Positions 48,093 to 58,987 of a DNA stretch of 64,000 bases are shown one piece after another. This stretch comes from Pseudomonas silesiensis. Its GTDB lineage: Bacteria > Pseudomonadota > Gammaproteobacteria > Pseudomonadales > Pseudomonadaceae. The DNA is taken from positions 2,686,501 through 2,750,500 of the forward strand of contig NZ_CP014870.1 of the NCBI RefSeq assembly GCF_001661075.1. Direction: 5' to 3'. The number at the start of each line of letters is the position of its first letter. Position 1 is the stretch's first letter. The position numbers and the translations under genes are program-made. The notes beneath the pieces are model-generated. The model did no database searches. It saw only the letters and a list, made by a program, of their open reading frames with translations, and was not told where the DNA came from.

Positions 48093-48482
48093 ATGAGCAT
48101 TACTCGTTACGGCACCGGTAGCACCGCCGCTGGCGGTCAGCCTCGCCCTTTCGCCCGCGCCGTTGAAGCCGATGGCTGGTTGCACGTTTCCGGGCAGGTG
48201 CCGGCGGTGGACGGCGAGATCATTACTGGCGGCATCGCCGAGCAGACGCACCAGACCATGAAGAACCTGGTCGCGATTCTCGAAGAGGCCGGTTATGGCT
48301 TGGAAGATGTGGTGCGTGCAGGCGTGTGGCTGGAGGATCCGCGGGATTTCACGAGTTTCAACAAGGTCTTCTCTGAATACTTCAAACCGGAACACGCCCC
48401 GGCTCGTGCCTGCGTGCAGGCGAACATGATGGTCGACTGCAAGGTCGAGATCGACTGCATCGCCTACAAGAAAAAGGCCTGA
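48093..48482 (+). CDS. RidA-family enamine/imine deaminase
   Basis: 129 aa. RidA/YjgF fold with the catalytic arginine Arg105 in HAPARACVQANM, and the GWLHVSGQVPAVDGEI and NLVAILEEAGYGLEDVV segments. RidA proteins hydrolyse reactive 2-aminoacrylate-type enamines and imines released by PLP dehydratases. That fits the PLP deaminase encoded 950 bp downstream, whose product leaves through such an intermediate. Start supported by AGGAGAAACACTC. It follows the ABC ATPase. Confidence 0.93.
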   Translation: MSITRYGTGSTAAGGQPRPFARAVEADGWLHVSGQVPAVDGEIITGGIAEQTHQTMKNLVAILEEAGYGLEDVVRAGVWLEDPRDFTSFNKVFSEYFKPEHAPARACVQANMMVDCKVEIDCIAYKKKA

Positions 48483-48497
48483 GATCTGCGGTGAGTT

Positions 48498-48565
48498 CTT
48501 CGCGGGCAAGCCTCGCTCCTACAAACGACGATTACCTGTAGGAGCGAGGCTTGCCCGCGATGGCG
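48498..48565. repeat. REP pair between ridA and iclR
   Basis: CTTCGCGGGCAAGCCTCGCTCCTAC (from about 48499) faces GTAGGAGCGAGGCTTGCCCGCGA (about 48538-48560) with only a 14-nt spacer, a compact REP doublet of the GCCCGCGA subtype. Confidence 0.92.
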
Positions 48566-48628
48566 GCCTCACGGTCGCCGCTACACCCTGGGTAAACTCC
48601 CGGCCAAATTGAATGGGAACCTGAAGAC

Positions 48629-49393
48629 ATGATCGAAGACACCATCAAGCGCCGGGCGCGCGGTCTGGACCGGGCGTTCGATATCCTCGATTTCCTCAAG
48701 GAGATCGGCCAGCCCCTGCGCCCGAATGAAATCGCCAGTGGCATCGGCAGTCCGAAATCCACGGTGTACGAGCTGGTCGCCTCACTGCTCGAACGGCGCA
48801 TCCTCGAGCCCGTGGGCAAGGACGGGCACGTCTACCTTGGCCGTCAGCTGTACTTCCTAGGGCAGGCTCATTTGCGTCATTTCGACCTGACCCGCGAGGC
48901 TGATCACGCCCTTCAGGAGATCGTCAGCCAGACCCATGAAACCGCGCAGATGTGCCTGCTTAACGGGCGCAAATACACGGTGGCGCTGATGAAGGAGGGC
49001 GAGCGGCATTTTCGCATTTCCTCGGACATCGGCGAAAACGCGCCGATCCCCTGGACCGCTTCCGGGCGCTTGCTGCTGGCGCACCTGAGTGACCAGGCCA
49101 TCGTCGACCTGATCGACCCTGACGACTTCATCCTGCCCAACGGCGAGCGTTTGCCGCTGGAACAATTTTTCAAGGAAATTCGTCAGGCCGGCATCGATGG
49201 GTTCTTCTCCTTCGACAGCGTCGCCGACACCTTCACCCATTGCTTCGCCGCCCCGGTCAAAGACCCCGCCGGCGTGGCCATCGCGACCCTGTGCATCGTC
49301 GCCCCCCGGGCCGATGCCAGGAACAACTACCATGACTATCGCCGGGTGCTGATCGCCAGCGCCAACAGCCTGGCCCGTCGCATCAACGAATAA
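48629..49393 (+). CDS. IclR-family transcriptional regulator
   Basis: 254 aa from ATG (MIEDTIKRRARGLDRAFDIL). Residues 10-75 form the IclR winged helix (LRPNEIASGIGSPKSTVYEL); residues about 90-250 are the GAF-like effector domain (PWTASGRLLLAHL, FCFAAPVKDPAG-like end). IclR proteins often control sugar-acid and amino-acid catabolism, so the deaminase and kinase genes that follow (39-bp gap) and the ABC operon before it are likely targets. The ligand may be 2-keto-3-deoxygluconate, which binds the related KdgR; this is inference. Confidence 0.92.
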   Translation: MIEDTIKRRARGLDRAFDILDFLKEIGQPLRPNEIASGIGSPKSTVYELVASLLERRILEPVGKDGHVYLGRQLYFLGQAHLRHFDLTREADHALQEIVSQTHETAQMCLLNGRKYTVALMKEGERHFRISSDIGENAPIPWTASGRLLLAHLSDQAIVDLIDPDDFILPNGERLPLEQFFKEIRQAGIDGFFSFDSVADTFTHCFAAPVKDPAGVAIATLCIVAPRADARNNYHDYRRVLIASANSLARRINE

Positions 49394-49432
49394 CCGAGGC
49401 TGCTCGCGGCCGCGAATGTGAGGAGTTCGACC

Positions 49433-50650
49433 ATGTATTCTGCCAAAAATACTGCCGCCGTGGAGAAGGGCTTTGCCCATACGGGTGCCAACCTTGTGCG
49501 CGACGTCAGCCTGCCGGCGCTGGTGCTGCATCGCGAGGCGCTGGAACACAACATTCGCTGGATGCAGGCGTTTGTCAGCGACAGCGGCGCGGAACTGGCG
49601 CCCCACGGTAAAACCAGCATGACGCCTGCGCTGTTCCGCCGCCAACTCGACGCCGGTGCCTGGGGCATCACACTGGCCAGCGCCACTCAGACCCGTGCGG
49701 CTTACGCCCACGGAGTGCATCGGGTGTTGATGGCCAACCAGTTGGTCGGCACGCCGAACATGGCGCTGATCGCCGACCTGCTGGCGGACCCGGCGTTCGA
49801 CTTTTATTGCATGGTCGATCACCCGGACAACGTCGCTGACCTGGGCGCGTATTTCGCCTCCCGCGGCGTGCGCCTGAATGTAATGATCGAGTACGGCGTG
49901 GTCGGTGGTCGTTGTGGTTGCCGCAGCGAAGGGGAAGTACTCGCGCTGGCCAAGGCCATCGCCGCGCAACCGGCCCTGGCGCTGACCGGGATCGAAGGTT
50001 ACGAAGGGGTGATTCACGGTGATCATGCAGTGACGGGCATCCGTGAGTTCGCCGCTTCCCTGGTGCGTCTGGCGGTGCAACTGCAGGACAGCGGCGCGTT
50101 TGCCATCGCCAAGCCGATCATCACCGCCTCGGGCTCGGCCTGGTACGACCTGATCGCCGAATCCTTCGAAGCCCAGAATGCCGGCGGACGTTTCCTCAGC
50201 GTGCTGCGTCCCGGCAGCTATGTGGCGCACGACCACGGTATCTATAAAGAAGCGCAGTGCTGCGTGCTCGACCGTCGCAGCGACCTGCACGAAGGCCTGC
50301 GTCCGGCGCTGGAAGTCTGGGCGCATGTGCAGTCGCTACCGGAACCGGGGTTCGCGGTGATCGCCCTGGGCAAGCGCGACGTGGCCTACGACGCCGGCCT
50401 GCCGGTGCCGCTGTTGCGCTATAAGGCCGGTGTGTTGCCGGCGACGGGCGATGACGTCAGCGCCTGCAAGGTGACGGCGGTGATGGACCAGCATGCGTTC
50501 ATGACGGTGGCGTCGGGGGTCGAGTTGCGGGTGGGGGATATTATTTCCTTTGGTACTTCCCATCCGTGCCTGACGTTCGACAAGTGGCGTATCGGGTGTC
50601 TGGTGGATGAGCAGTTGCATGTCATCGAGACCATGGAAACCTGTTTTTAA
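49433..50650 (+). CDS. DSD1-type PLP D-amino acid deaminase, candidate D-glucosaminate ammonia-lyase
   Basis: 405 aa from ATG (MYSAKNTAAVEKGFAHTGAN) with GAGGAG upstream. The N-terminal alanine-racemase-like barrel carries the PLP lysine Lys60 in LAPHGKTSM; the C-terminal beta domain has the zinc pair His377-x-Cys379 (SHPC) typical of eukaryote-type D-serine dehydratase and D-threonine aldolase. It should release ammonia from a D-configured beta-hydroxy amino acid. The next gene is a KDG-kinase-like PfkB enzyme, so D-glucosaminate, giving 2-keto-3-deoxygluconate, fits best. D-serine or D-threonine is the alternative. It is probably co-transcribed with iclR. Confidence 0.88.
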   Translation: MYSAKNTAAVEKGFAHTGANLVRDVSLPALVLHREALEHNIRWMQAFVSDSGAELAPHGKTSMTPALFRRQLDAGAWGITLASATQTRAAYAHGVHRVLMANQLVGTPNMALIADLLADPAFDFYCMVDHPDNVADLGAYFASRGVRLNVMIEYGVVGGRCGCRSEGEVLALAKAIAAQPALALTGIEGYEGVIHGDHAVTGIREFAASLVRLAVQLQDSGAFAIAKPIITASGSAWYDLIAESFEAQNAGGRFLSVLRPGSYVAHDHGIYKEAQCCVLDRRSDLHEGLRPALEVWAHVQSLPEPGFAVIALGKRDVAYDAGLPVPLLRYKAGVLPATGDDVSACKVTAVMDQHAFMTVASGVELRVGDIISFGTSHPCLTFDKWRIGCLVDEQLHVIETMETCF

Positions 50651-50669
50651 GGCTCCAGACCGAGGCGCG

Positions 50670-50792
50670 GCCATCGTCGGAATGCCGCCCAGACCAAGCC
50701 CGCTCCCACAGGTTCAGTGTTCTGCGCAAATTCGCGGACAAACACAAACCCTGTGGGAGCGTGCTTGGTCTGGGCGGCATTCCGACGATGGC
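50670..50792. repeat. Long-armed REP variant (41-nt arms)
   Basis: Arms at 50670-50710 and 50752-50792 are reverse complements with a single mismatch. Each has the REP head TGTGGGAGCG plus GCTTGGTCTGGGCGGCATTC and CGACGATGGC in place of the usual CTTGCTCGCGA. It lies between the deaminase and kinase genes. Confidence 0.92.
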
Positions 50793-50832
50793 GTTCTGAC
50801 AGACAACAACGAACCCCCAGAGACCCCACAAC

Positions 50833-51765
50833 ATGAGCACCATCAACACCCTCGGCCCCCACACTCCACGCATCGCCCTGATCGGCGAATGCATGATCGA
50901 ATTGCAGCAACGCGCCGACGGCAGCCTGCAACAAAGCTTCGGCGGTGACACCTTGAATGCGGCGGTCTATCTGGCCCGGGAACTGGGGGAGGGCGGCGCG
51001 GTGGATTACGTCACGGCCTTGGGCGACGACAGTTTCAGCGACGCCATGTGTCAGGGCTGGGCTGACGAAAACATCGGCCTGGGAATGGTCCAGCGCTTGC
51101 CCGGGCGCTTGCCCGGCCTGTATTGCATCCAGACCGATGCGGCCGGCGAGCGACGATTTCTGTATTGGCGCAACGAGGCGGCCGTGCGCGATTGCTTCAC
51201 CACCCCGGCCGCGGCACCGATCCTGGCGGCGCTACCGGATTACGATATTCTGTATTTCAGCGGCATCACCCTGGCGGTACTCGGTGCGCAGGGGCGGGAA
51301 AAGCTGCTGGCCACCTTGATCGAGGCCCGGCAACGGGACGCGCGGATCGTGTTCGACAACAACTACCGGCCGCGCTTGTGGGCCTCGGTCGAGGACGCGC
51401 GCGTGGCCTATCGCAGCGTGCTGCCGTATGTCGACCTGGCGTTGCTCACTGTCGACGATGAGCAGGCGTTGTTTGGTTTTGCCGATTGTGCGGCGGTGTT
51501 TGCCGCTTACGAGCAGGTCGGCACGCCGGAGGTGGTGCTCAAGCGCGGTGCCGAAGCGTGTCTGATTCGCTGTGGTGGCGAGTCGTTTGAAGTGCCGGCG
51601 CAGCAGGTCGAGCGGGTGGTGGATACCACGGCGGCGGGGGATTCGTTCAGTGCGGCGTATTTGGCCAGTCGGCTCAAGGGTGGGAGCCCGGCCGAGGCAG
51701 CCGAGGCCGGGCATCGGTTGGCGAGTCGGGTGATTCAGGTGCCGGGGGCGCTTATCCCGAAGTAA
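50833..51765 (+). CDS. PfkB-family sugar kinase, probable 2-keto-3-deoxygluconate kinase
   Basis: 310 aa. Ribokinase fold with N-terminal ALIGECMIELQ and GGDTLNAAVYLAREL, and the C-terminal catalytic DTTAAGDSFSAAYL holding the base Asp. This subset matches KdgK, which phosphorylates 2-keto-3-deoxygluconate to the Entner-Doudoroff intermediate KDPG. It follows the PLP deaminase, from which it is separated by the long-armed REP. The combination suggests the deaminase product is 2-keto-3-deoxygluconate, i.e. D-glucosaminate breakdown. Adjacency plus family support the role; specificity is not proven. Confidence 0.88.
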   Translation: MSTINTLGPHTPRIALIGECMIELQQRADGSLQQSFGGDTLNAAVYLARELGEGGAVDYVTALGDDSFSDAMCQGWADENIGLGMVQRLPGRLPGLYCIQTDAAGERRFLYWRNEAAVRDCFTTPAAAPILAALPDYDILYFSGITLAVLGAQGREKLLATLIEARQRDARIVFDNNYRPRLWASVEDARVAYRSVLPYVDLALLTVDDEQALFGFADCAAVFAAYEQVGTPEVVLKRGAEACLIRCGGESFEVPAQQVERVVDTTAAGDSFSAAYLASRLKGGSPAEAAEAGHRLASRVIQVPGALIPK

Positions 51766-51795
51766 AGGGTGAATGGCCGCTGGCTGCGCCATCGG

Positions 51796-51889
51796 TTCGC
51801 GAGCAAGCCCGCTCCCACACTCGATCGTCAGTGGACACAGCATTTGTGACACCACCGAACCCATGTGGGAGCGGGCTTGCTCGCGAAGG
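51796..51889. repeat. REP pair after the sugar kinase
   Basis: TTCGCGAGCAAGCCCGCTCC...CACA at about 51796-51819 faces ATGTGGGAGCGGGCTTGCTC...GCGAA at about 51863-51888, perfect cores. Confidence 0.92.
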
Positions 51890-51907
51890 GGCCCTCAAGC
51901 CAACCAA

Positions 51908-52183
51908 TCAATCCCGATAAAACACCTGCACCAGATGATACCCAAACTTGCTCTTGACCGGCCCATGCACCACCCGCAGCGGTTTTTTGAAGATCACCGC
52001 ATCGATCACGCCGACCATCTGCCCGGGCCGCACTTCACCCAGGTCGCCGCCGCGCTTGCCGGACGGGCAGGTCGAGTACTTCTTGGCCAGCACATCGAAC
52101 GCTTCACCCTTGGCGATGCGTTGTTTGAGCTGTTCGGCTTCTTCCGAGGTTTTCACCAGAATATGGCGGGCTTGAGCTTTCAT
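51908..52183 (-). CDS. Parvulin-type peptidyl-prolyl isomerase
   Basis: 91 aa, a single rotamase (PpiC) domain: ARHILVKTSEEAEQLKQRI at the start, the DVLAKKYSTCPSGKRGGDLG motif and the closing GPVKSKFGYHLVQV. It has no signal peptide and matches cytosolic E. coli PpiC in length (93 aa). It accelerates cis/trans proline isomerisation in folding. Start supported by GGAG upstream. It lies downstream of nothing obvious; the hybrid kinase ends 67 bp away on the same strand. Confidence 0.94.
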   Translation of the reverse strand: MKAQARHILVKTSEEAEQLKQRIAKGEAFDVLAKKYSTCPSGKRGGDLGEVRPGQMVGVIDAVIFKKPLRVVHGPVKSKFGYHLVQVFYRD

Positions 52184-52250
52184 TGGAGGTACCTTGTAAC
52201 GGTGATGGCTATGTTGATGCCAGCGGGGGGGCGCGCGATTATGCCTGATC

Positions 52251-54788
52251 TCACTCGGGTCGACCGATCATCGTGCGAATCTTGTTGGCCAGCAATTCGA
52301 TGGAAAAGGGCTTGGCCACCATGTCCATGCCTTCTTCAAGGAAACCCTGGCGTTCGGCAGCCTTCTCCGCATATCCGGTCATGAACAGCACTTTGAGATC
52401 AGGCCGGTGCTGACGGGCGATTTCCGCCAGTTGCCGTCCATTCATGCCCGGCAGCCCGACATCGGTCACCAGCAGATCGACCCGCAGGTCGGATTCGAGC
52501 AAGGGCAGTGCGGTATTCGCGTCTTCGGCTTCATGGGCGTCATAACCCAACTCGTTGAGCAGGTCGAGCACCAACATGCGCACCGCCGGATCGTCTTCCA
52601 CCAACACCACGGTTTCACCGGCAATCGCCGCTGGCGCCTCGCTGGTGACCGGCGACACGTCAGGGTCCGGCACTGCGAGGTGCAACCGCGGCAAGTACAG
52701 GCGAACACTGGTGCCCTGGCCCGGCAGGCTGAACAGGCTGACATGGCCGCCGGACTGCTGGGCGAAACCGTAGATCATCGACAGCCCGAGACCGGTGCCC
52801 TGGCCGATGGGCTTGGTGGTGAAAAACGGATCGAAAGCCTTGGCCAGGACCGACGGCGTCATGCCGGTACCGTTGTCGCTGACGGCGATCATCAGGTAAT
52901 CCCCGGCCTTGACCGGCTCCAGGGTGGTGAGGTCGCTGCTGTCGAGGTATACGTTGGCGGTTTCGATCAGTAATTGGCCGCCATCGGGCATCGCGTCCCG
53001 GGCGTTGATCACCAGGTTGAGCAAGGCGTTTTCCAACTGACTGACGTCGGTGCTGACCCGCCAGATTTCCTCGGCCAGTTGCAGTTTGAGCTCGATATGG
53101 TCGCCTTTGGTGCGGCTGAGCAGGTCTTCCAGGGAATGGATCAGCTCATTGGCATCGAGCGGTTTGCGGTCCAGCGACTGGCGCCGGGAAAACGCCAGCA
53201 ACCGATGGGTCAAGGCGGCGGCGCGGTGAGCCGAAGACACCGCCGCCTCGGTGAAACGGCCGATTTCCGCGGCGCGCCCTTCGGCGATGTAACGCTGCAT
53301 CAGGTCGAGGCTGCCGATGATCCCGGTGAGCATATTATTGAAGTCATGGGCGATGCCGCCGGTGAGCTGGCCCACCGCTTCCATTTTCTGCGCATGGCGT
53401 AGCGCCTCTTCGGCGCGTTCGCGTTCGAACATCTCGTTGAGCAGTTTCTCATTGGCTTCGGCCAGTTGCCGGGTGCGGGCGCTGACGCGTTCTTCGAGGG
53501 TTTCATTGAGATTGCGCAGGGCTTCTTCGGTCTGTTTGCGCTCGGTTTCGTCGATCACGAAGATGTAGAAGCCATTTACCGCGCCATCCGGACCGTGACG
53601 TGGCAGGTAATTCATCAACGCCTGACGGATGCTGCCATCGCGATGGGCGGCGCTGATGCTGAAGCAGCAGGCTTTTCCCGACAGTGCCTCGGCGATGTAT
53701 ACGGCACGCAGTTTGTAGGCTTCTTCGCCCAGTACCTCGCGAATCGTCCGACCATAGAGTTCCTGGGGTGTCAGACCGTACCAGTCGAGGTAAGCGGCGT
53801 TGTTCAGGCGAAAGCGCTCGCTGCTGTCGACGTAACTGATCAGGATCGGCATCGCGTTGATGATCAGTTGCAGCTCGGTCTGGCTCTGGCGCAAGGCCTG
53901 CTCGGTGAGTTTGCGTTCGGTCAGGTCCAGGGCGGCACCCAGGAAACGGATCGGCCGGCCATGGTGGTCCTTGTAGCAACGACCCCGGGCGAACACCCAG
54001 CGCAACTGGCCGTCTGGCTGCAGCAGGCGGTATTCCTCGGCATATTCGGTGCCGTGGGTAATGGAATGCTTGATGCTGCGGGTGACCATGGCGCGGTCTT
54101 CCGGGTGTACCGCATGCAGATAGTCACTGATGGGCAACTGGCTGGCGAGCAAGGGGTCGACGCCGTGCAACTGAGCGAAATGGGTGTCGGCAATGAAACG
54201 GTCTTCGCTGATGTCCCAGTCCCAGGTGCCGACGGCATCGGTGGCGGCCAGGGCCAGTTGCAGGCGCTCCTCGGTTTCATGCTGGGCCTTGAGGCTGGCC
54301 GCCGAGCGCTGTTCCAGTTCCAGCGCGATGCGTCGACGCTCGTTGGTTTCGATGGCGGTGACCAGAATCCCGGCCACCTGGGCGCTTTCATCACGGATGG
54401 GGCTGTAGGTCAGGTCCAGCCAGAAGTCGGAATCATGGCCATCGCGTTGTAAGGTGAAGCGCTGCTCGCTGTAGGTGCGCACTTGTCCTTGTAGGACAGC
54501 GCTGTAAATCGGGTCGGTAAAGTCTTTGAGTTCCGGCCAGATCTGGTGCGTGGGTTGTCCGAAAGCGTGTGGATGCTTGCTGCCGGCCAGCAGGGCGAAG
54601 CCATCGTTGTAGATCTGCGTGAGTTGCGGCCCCCACAGCAACAGCATGGGCATCGGCGAATGAATTACGATGTCCACGGCGGTGCGCAGGCTCTGTGGCC
54701 AGGTACTGGCGGTGCCCAGCGGCGTGCATGTCCAGTCCAGCCTGGCGATCAAGGCCTGGGCATCGCTGCCGGTCGGTGATGGGTTCAT
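52251..54788 (-). CDS. Hybrid sensor histidine kinase with PAS domains and receiver
   Basis: 845 aa from ATG ([20 protein letters not shown]). No membrane spans are seen, so it is cytosolic. An N-terminal PAS-like domain ([19 protein letters not shown]) and two further PAS/PAC units (around 170-300 and 305-425) lead into a coiled coil, a HisKA box with the phospho-accepting His481 ([11 protein letters not shown]) and an HATPase ([27 protein letters not shown]). A C-terminal receiver has Asp776 ([10 protein letters not shown]). It ends 67 bp before the parvulin gene and has no cognate regulator next to it. Related Pseudomonas kinases respond to light, redox or osmotic cues; the signal here is unknown. 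Confidence 0.93.
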   Translation of the reverse strand: MNPSPTGSDAQALIARLDWTCTPLGTASTWPQSLRTAVDIVIHSPMPMLLLWGPQLTQIYNDGFALLAGSKHPHAFGQPTHQIWPELKDFTDPIYSAVLQGQVRTYSEQRFTLQRDGHDSDFWLDLTYSPIRDESAQVAGILVTAIETNERRRIALELEQRSAASLKAQHETEERLQLALAATDAVGTWDWDISEDRFIADTHFAQLHGVDPLLASQLPISDYLHAVHPEDRAMVTRSIKHSITHGTEYAEEYRLLQPDGQLRWVFARGRCYKDHHGRPIRFLGAALDLTERKLTEQALRQSQTELQLIINAMPILISYVDSSERFRLNNAAYLDWYGLTPQELYGRTIREVLGEEAYKLRAVYIAEALSGKACCFSISAAHRDGSIRQALMNYLPRHGPDGAVNGFYIFVIDETERKQTEEALRNLNETLEERVSARTRQLAEANEKLLNEMFERERAEEALRHAQKMEAVGQLTGGIAHDFNNMLTGIIGSLDLMQRYIAEGRAAEIGRFTEAAVSSAHRAAALTHRLLAFSRRQSLDRKPLDANELIHSLEDLLSRTKGDHIELKLQLAEEIWRVSTDVSQLENALLNLVINARDAMPDGGQLLIETANVYLDSSDLTTLEPVKAGDYLMIAVSDNGTGMTPSVLAKAFDPFFTTKPIGQGTGLGLSMIYGFAQQSGGHVSLFSLPGQGTSVRLYLPRLHLAVPDPDVSPVTSEAPAAIAGETVVLVEDDPAVRMLVLDLLNELGYDAHEAEDANTALPLLESDLRVDLLVTDVGLPGMNGRQLAEIARQHRPDLKVLFMTGYAEKAAERQGFLEEGMDMVAKPFSIELLANKIRTMIGRPE

Positions 54789-54907
54789 CAAATTGTCCTG
54801 CACTAAGTCGGTGAGGCGGCGTCTACTATCCTTGCATGGCGGTAGACGCTGTATGACCTGTTTTGGGTCATTTTTATCCATTGAATGCTTCGCGGATGCT
54901 TTTTGCC

Positions 54908-56017
54908 ATGGAAATCGATGCATTGTTGAAGGTCCTGGCCCACCAGGATGGCTCCGATCTTTACCTGTCCACGGGCGCGCCACCCTGTGCACGGTTCGAT
55001 GGCGTGCTCAAGCCCCTGTCCGATCAGCCGTTCAAACCCGGGGAAATTGCCGCCATTGCCGCGTCCATCATGGACGCCGAACAGCGTCTGGAGTTTGATC
55101 GGGAACTGGAGATGAACCTGGCGATCTCGTTGGCGGGTATCGGGCGCTTTCGGGTCAATATCTTCAAGCAGCGCAACGATGTGTCCATCGTGGTGCGCAA
55201 CGTCAAACTCGACATTCCGCGCTTCGAAGACCTCAAGTTGCCTTCGGTATTGCTCGAAGCGGTGATGCTCAAGCAAGGCCTGATGCTGTTCGTCGGTGCG
55301 ACGGGCTCGGGCAAATCAACTTCGCTGGCGGCACTGATCGACTATCGCAACCGCCACAGCAGCGGCCATATCATCACCATCGAAGACCCGGTCGAGTACA
55401 TCCATCGGCACAAGAAGTCGATCATCAACCAGCGTGAGGTCGGCGTCGATACCCGCAGTTTCCATGCCGCACTGAAAAATACCCTGCGCCAGGCGCCGGA
55501 CGTGGTGCTGATCGGCGAAATCCGCGACCGCGAAACCATGGAGCATGCGCTGGCGTTTGCCGATACCGGCCATCTGGTGATCTCGACGCTGCATGCGCAC
55601 AACGCCAATCAGGCACTGGACCGGATTATTAATTTCTTCCCCGAAGAACGTCGCGCGCAACTGCTCAATGACCTGGGGAATAACCTCAAGGCCTTCGTTT
55701 CCCAGCGGCTGGTGCCGACCCGCGACGGCCACCGCCGGGCTGCGGTGGAGGTGATGCTGGGCTCGCCGACGATCGGCGACCTGATCCGGCGCAACGAGTT
55801 TTCCGAACTCAAGGGGATCATGGAAAAGTCGCAGGACGCGGGGATGCAGACCTTCGATGGTGCGCTTTATGCGTTGGTCATCGAAGGAGCGATCGATGAG
55901 GAGGAGGCGCTCAAGCATGCGGATTCGGTGAACAACTTGCGATTGCGCTTGAAGTTGCACGCCGAAGCGTCACCGGGGCTCCATGCCCCTCCCGGCGAAT
56001 GGGGACTGATGGACTGA
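54908..56017 (+). CDS. pilU: Type IV pilus retraction ATPase PilU
   Basis: 369 aa from MEIDALLKVLAHQDGSDLYL, which aligns with other PilU starts; an ATG 4 codons upstream is possible. PilT/PilU hexameric ATPase: Walker A GATGSGKST, Asp box ITIEDPVEYIH, Walker B region VLIGEIRDRETMEHAL and His box STLHAHNA. PilU differs from PilT by its SDLYLSTGAPP N-terminus and its longer C-terminus, both seen here. It works with PilT at the base of type IV pili to power retraction. PilT is not next to it, although pilT and pilU are adjacent in P. aeruginosa. Confidence 0.92.
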   Translation: MEIDALLKVLAHQDGSDLYLSTGAPPCARFDGVLKPLSDQPFKPGEIAAIAASIMDAEQRLEFDRELEMNLAISLAGIGRFRVNIFKQRNDVSIVVRNVKLDIPRFEDLKLPSVLLEAVMLKQGLMLFVGATGSGKSTSLAALIDYRNRHSSGHIITIEDPVEYIHRHKKSIINQREVGVDTRSFHAALKNTLRQAPDVVLIGEIRDRETMEHALAFADTGHLVISTLHAHNANQALDRIINFFPEERRAQLLNDLGNNLKAFVSQRLVPTRDGHRRAAVEVMLGSPTIGDLIRRNEFSELKGIMEKSQDAGMQTFDGALYALVIEGAIDEEEALKHADSVNNLRLRLKLHAEASPGLHAPPGEWGLMD

Positions 56018-56025
56018 CCCGTACC

Positions 56026-56116
56026 CTGTAGGAGCCAGGCTCCTACAGGGCCCCTTCGCCGGCAAGCCTGGCTTCCTACAGGGCCCCTTCGCCGGCAAGC
56101 CTGGCTCCTACAGGGA
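56026..56116. repeat. Collapsed REP array with 32/33-bp tandem units
   Basis: A perfect 19-nt palindrome GTAGGAGCCAGGCTCCTAC at about 56028-56046 is followed by tandem copies of TCCTACAGGGCCCCTTCGCC...GGCAAGCCTGGC, with TCCTAC landmarks at 56041, 56074 and 56106. Normal inverted spacing is lost. Confidence 0.88.
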
Positions 56117-56122
56117 CGGGTT

Positions 56123-58078
<1,956 letters not shown>

Positions 58079-58107
58079 GGTTTGCCTCTTTTTCTATCTT
58101 CAGATCC

Positions 58108-58181
58108 CCTTCGCCGGCAAGCCGGTCTCGCTCCCACATAAAAATGCGATCCCCCTGTGGGAGCGTGGCTTGCCCGCGAAG
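58108..58181. repeat. REP pair between the dehydrogenase and acetoacetyl-CoA synthetase
   Basis: CCTTCGCCGGCAAGCCGGTC...CTCCCACA (58108-58139) faces TGTGGGAGCGTGGCTTGCCC...GCGAAG (58156-58181). The arms are imperfect but the REP cores are clear. Confidence 0.85.
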
Positions 58182-58206
58182 AACGATAACGCGGTCTAAC
58201 GGCTGG

Positions 58207-58980
58207 TTACTGCGCCAACCACCCACCATCGATATTCCACGCCGCGCCCCTTACCTGGCTACCGGCTTCGCTGCATAGAAACAGCACCAGCTCTCCCAAT
58301 TGCGGCGGTGTCACGAACTCGCCGGACGGCTGCTTCTCGGCCAGCAAATCATGCTGCGCCTGTTGTGGCTCGATCCCGGTCGCGATGCGGGCGTCGATCT
58401 GTTTCTGCACCAGCGGCGTCAACACCCAGCCGGGGCAGATGGCGTTGCACGTCACATTCGACCGGGCCGTTTCCAGGCCGACCACCTTGGTCAGGCCGAT
58501 CACCCCATGCTTGGCCGCCACATACGCCGCCTTGCCCACCGAGCCGACCTGACCGTGCACCGAAGCGATGTTGATGATCCGCCCCCAACCCTTGGCGCGC
58601 ATGCCCGGCAGGCTCAAACGGGTGCCGTGGAACACCGACGACAGGTTGATCGCAATGATCGAATCCCAGCGCTCCACGGGGAAGTCCTCCACCGCAGCCA
58701 CATGCTGGATGCCGGCGTTGTTGACCAGAATGTCCACGCCGCCGAACTCGCGCTCGGCGTAGGCAATCATTTCGGCAATCTGTGCCGGGTCGCTCACGTC
58801 AGCCGGGTGATGCCCGACCTTGCCACCGAATTGCTCTACTTCGGCAATCACCGTGGAGGCATCGCCGAATCCATTGAGGATCAGGTTGGCGCCAGCCTTG
58901 GCCAGGCTCAGGGCGATGCCCAGGCCAATGCCGCTGGTGGAACCGGTGACCAGTGCAGTCTTGCCCGAAAGAGTTGTCAT
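58207..58980 (-). CDS. bdhA: D-3-hydroxybutyrate dehydrogenase
   Basis: 257 aa from ATG (MTTLSGKTALVTGSTSGIGL). Classical short-chain dehydrogenase: cofactor GSTSGIG (13-19), NNAG (87-90), and catalytic Ser140, Tyr153 and Lys157 (AAYVAAKHG). The AICPGWVLTPLV and IEPQQAQHDLLAEKQPSGEF segments match bacterial 3-hydroxybutyrate dehydrogenases. It oxidises 3-hydroxybutyrate to acetoacetate with NAD. The gene is 7 bp downstream of the GntP permease stop and therefore in the same operon. Confidence 0.94.
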   Translation of the reverse strand: MTTLSGKTALVTGSTSGIGLGIALSLAKAGANLILNGFGDASTVIAEVEQFGGKVGHHPADVSDPAQIAEMIAYAEREFGGVDILVNNAGIQHVAAVEDFPVERWDSIIAINLSSVFHGTRLSLPGMRAKGWGRIINIASVHGQVGSVGKAAYVAAKHGVIGLTKVVGLETARSNVTCNAICPGWVLTPLVQKQIDARIATGIEPQQAQHDLLAEKQPSGEFVTPPQLGELVLFLCSEAGSQVRGAAWNIDGGWLAQ

Positions 58981-58987
58981 GAATACC

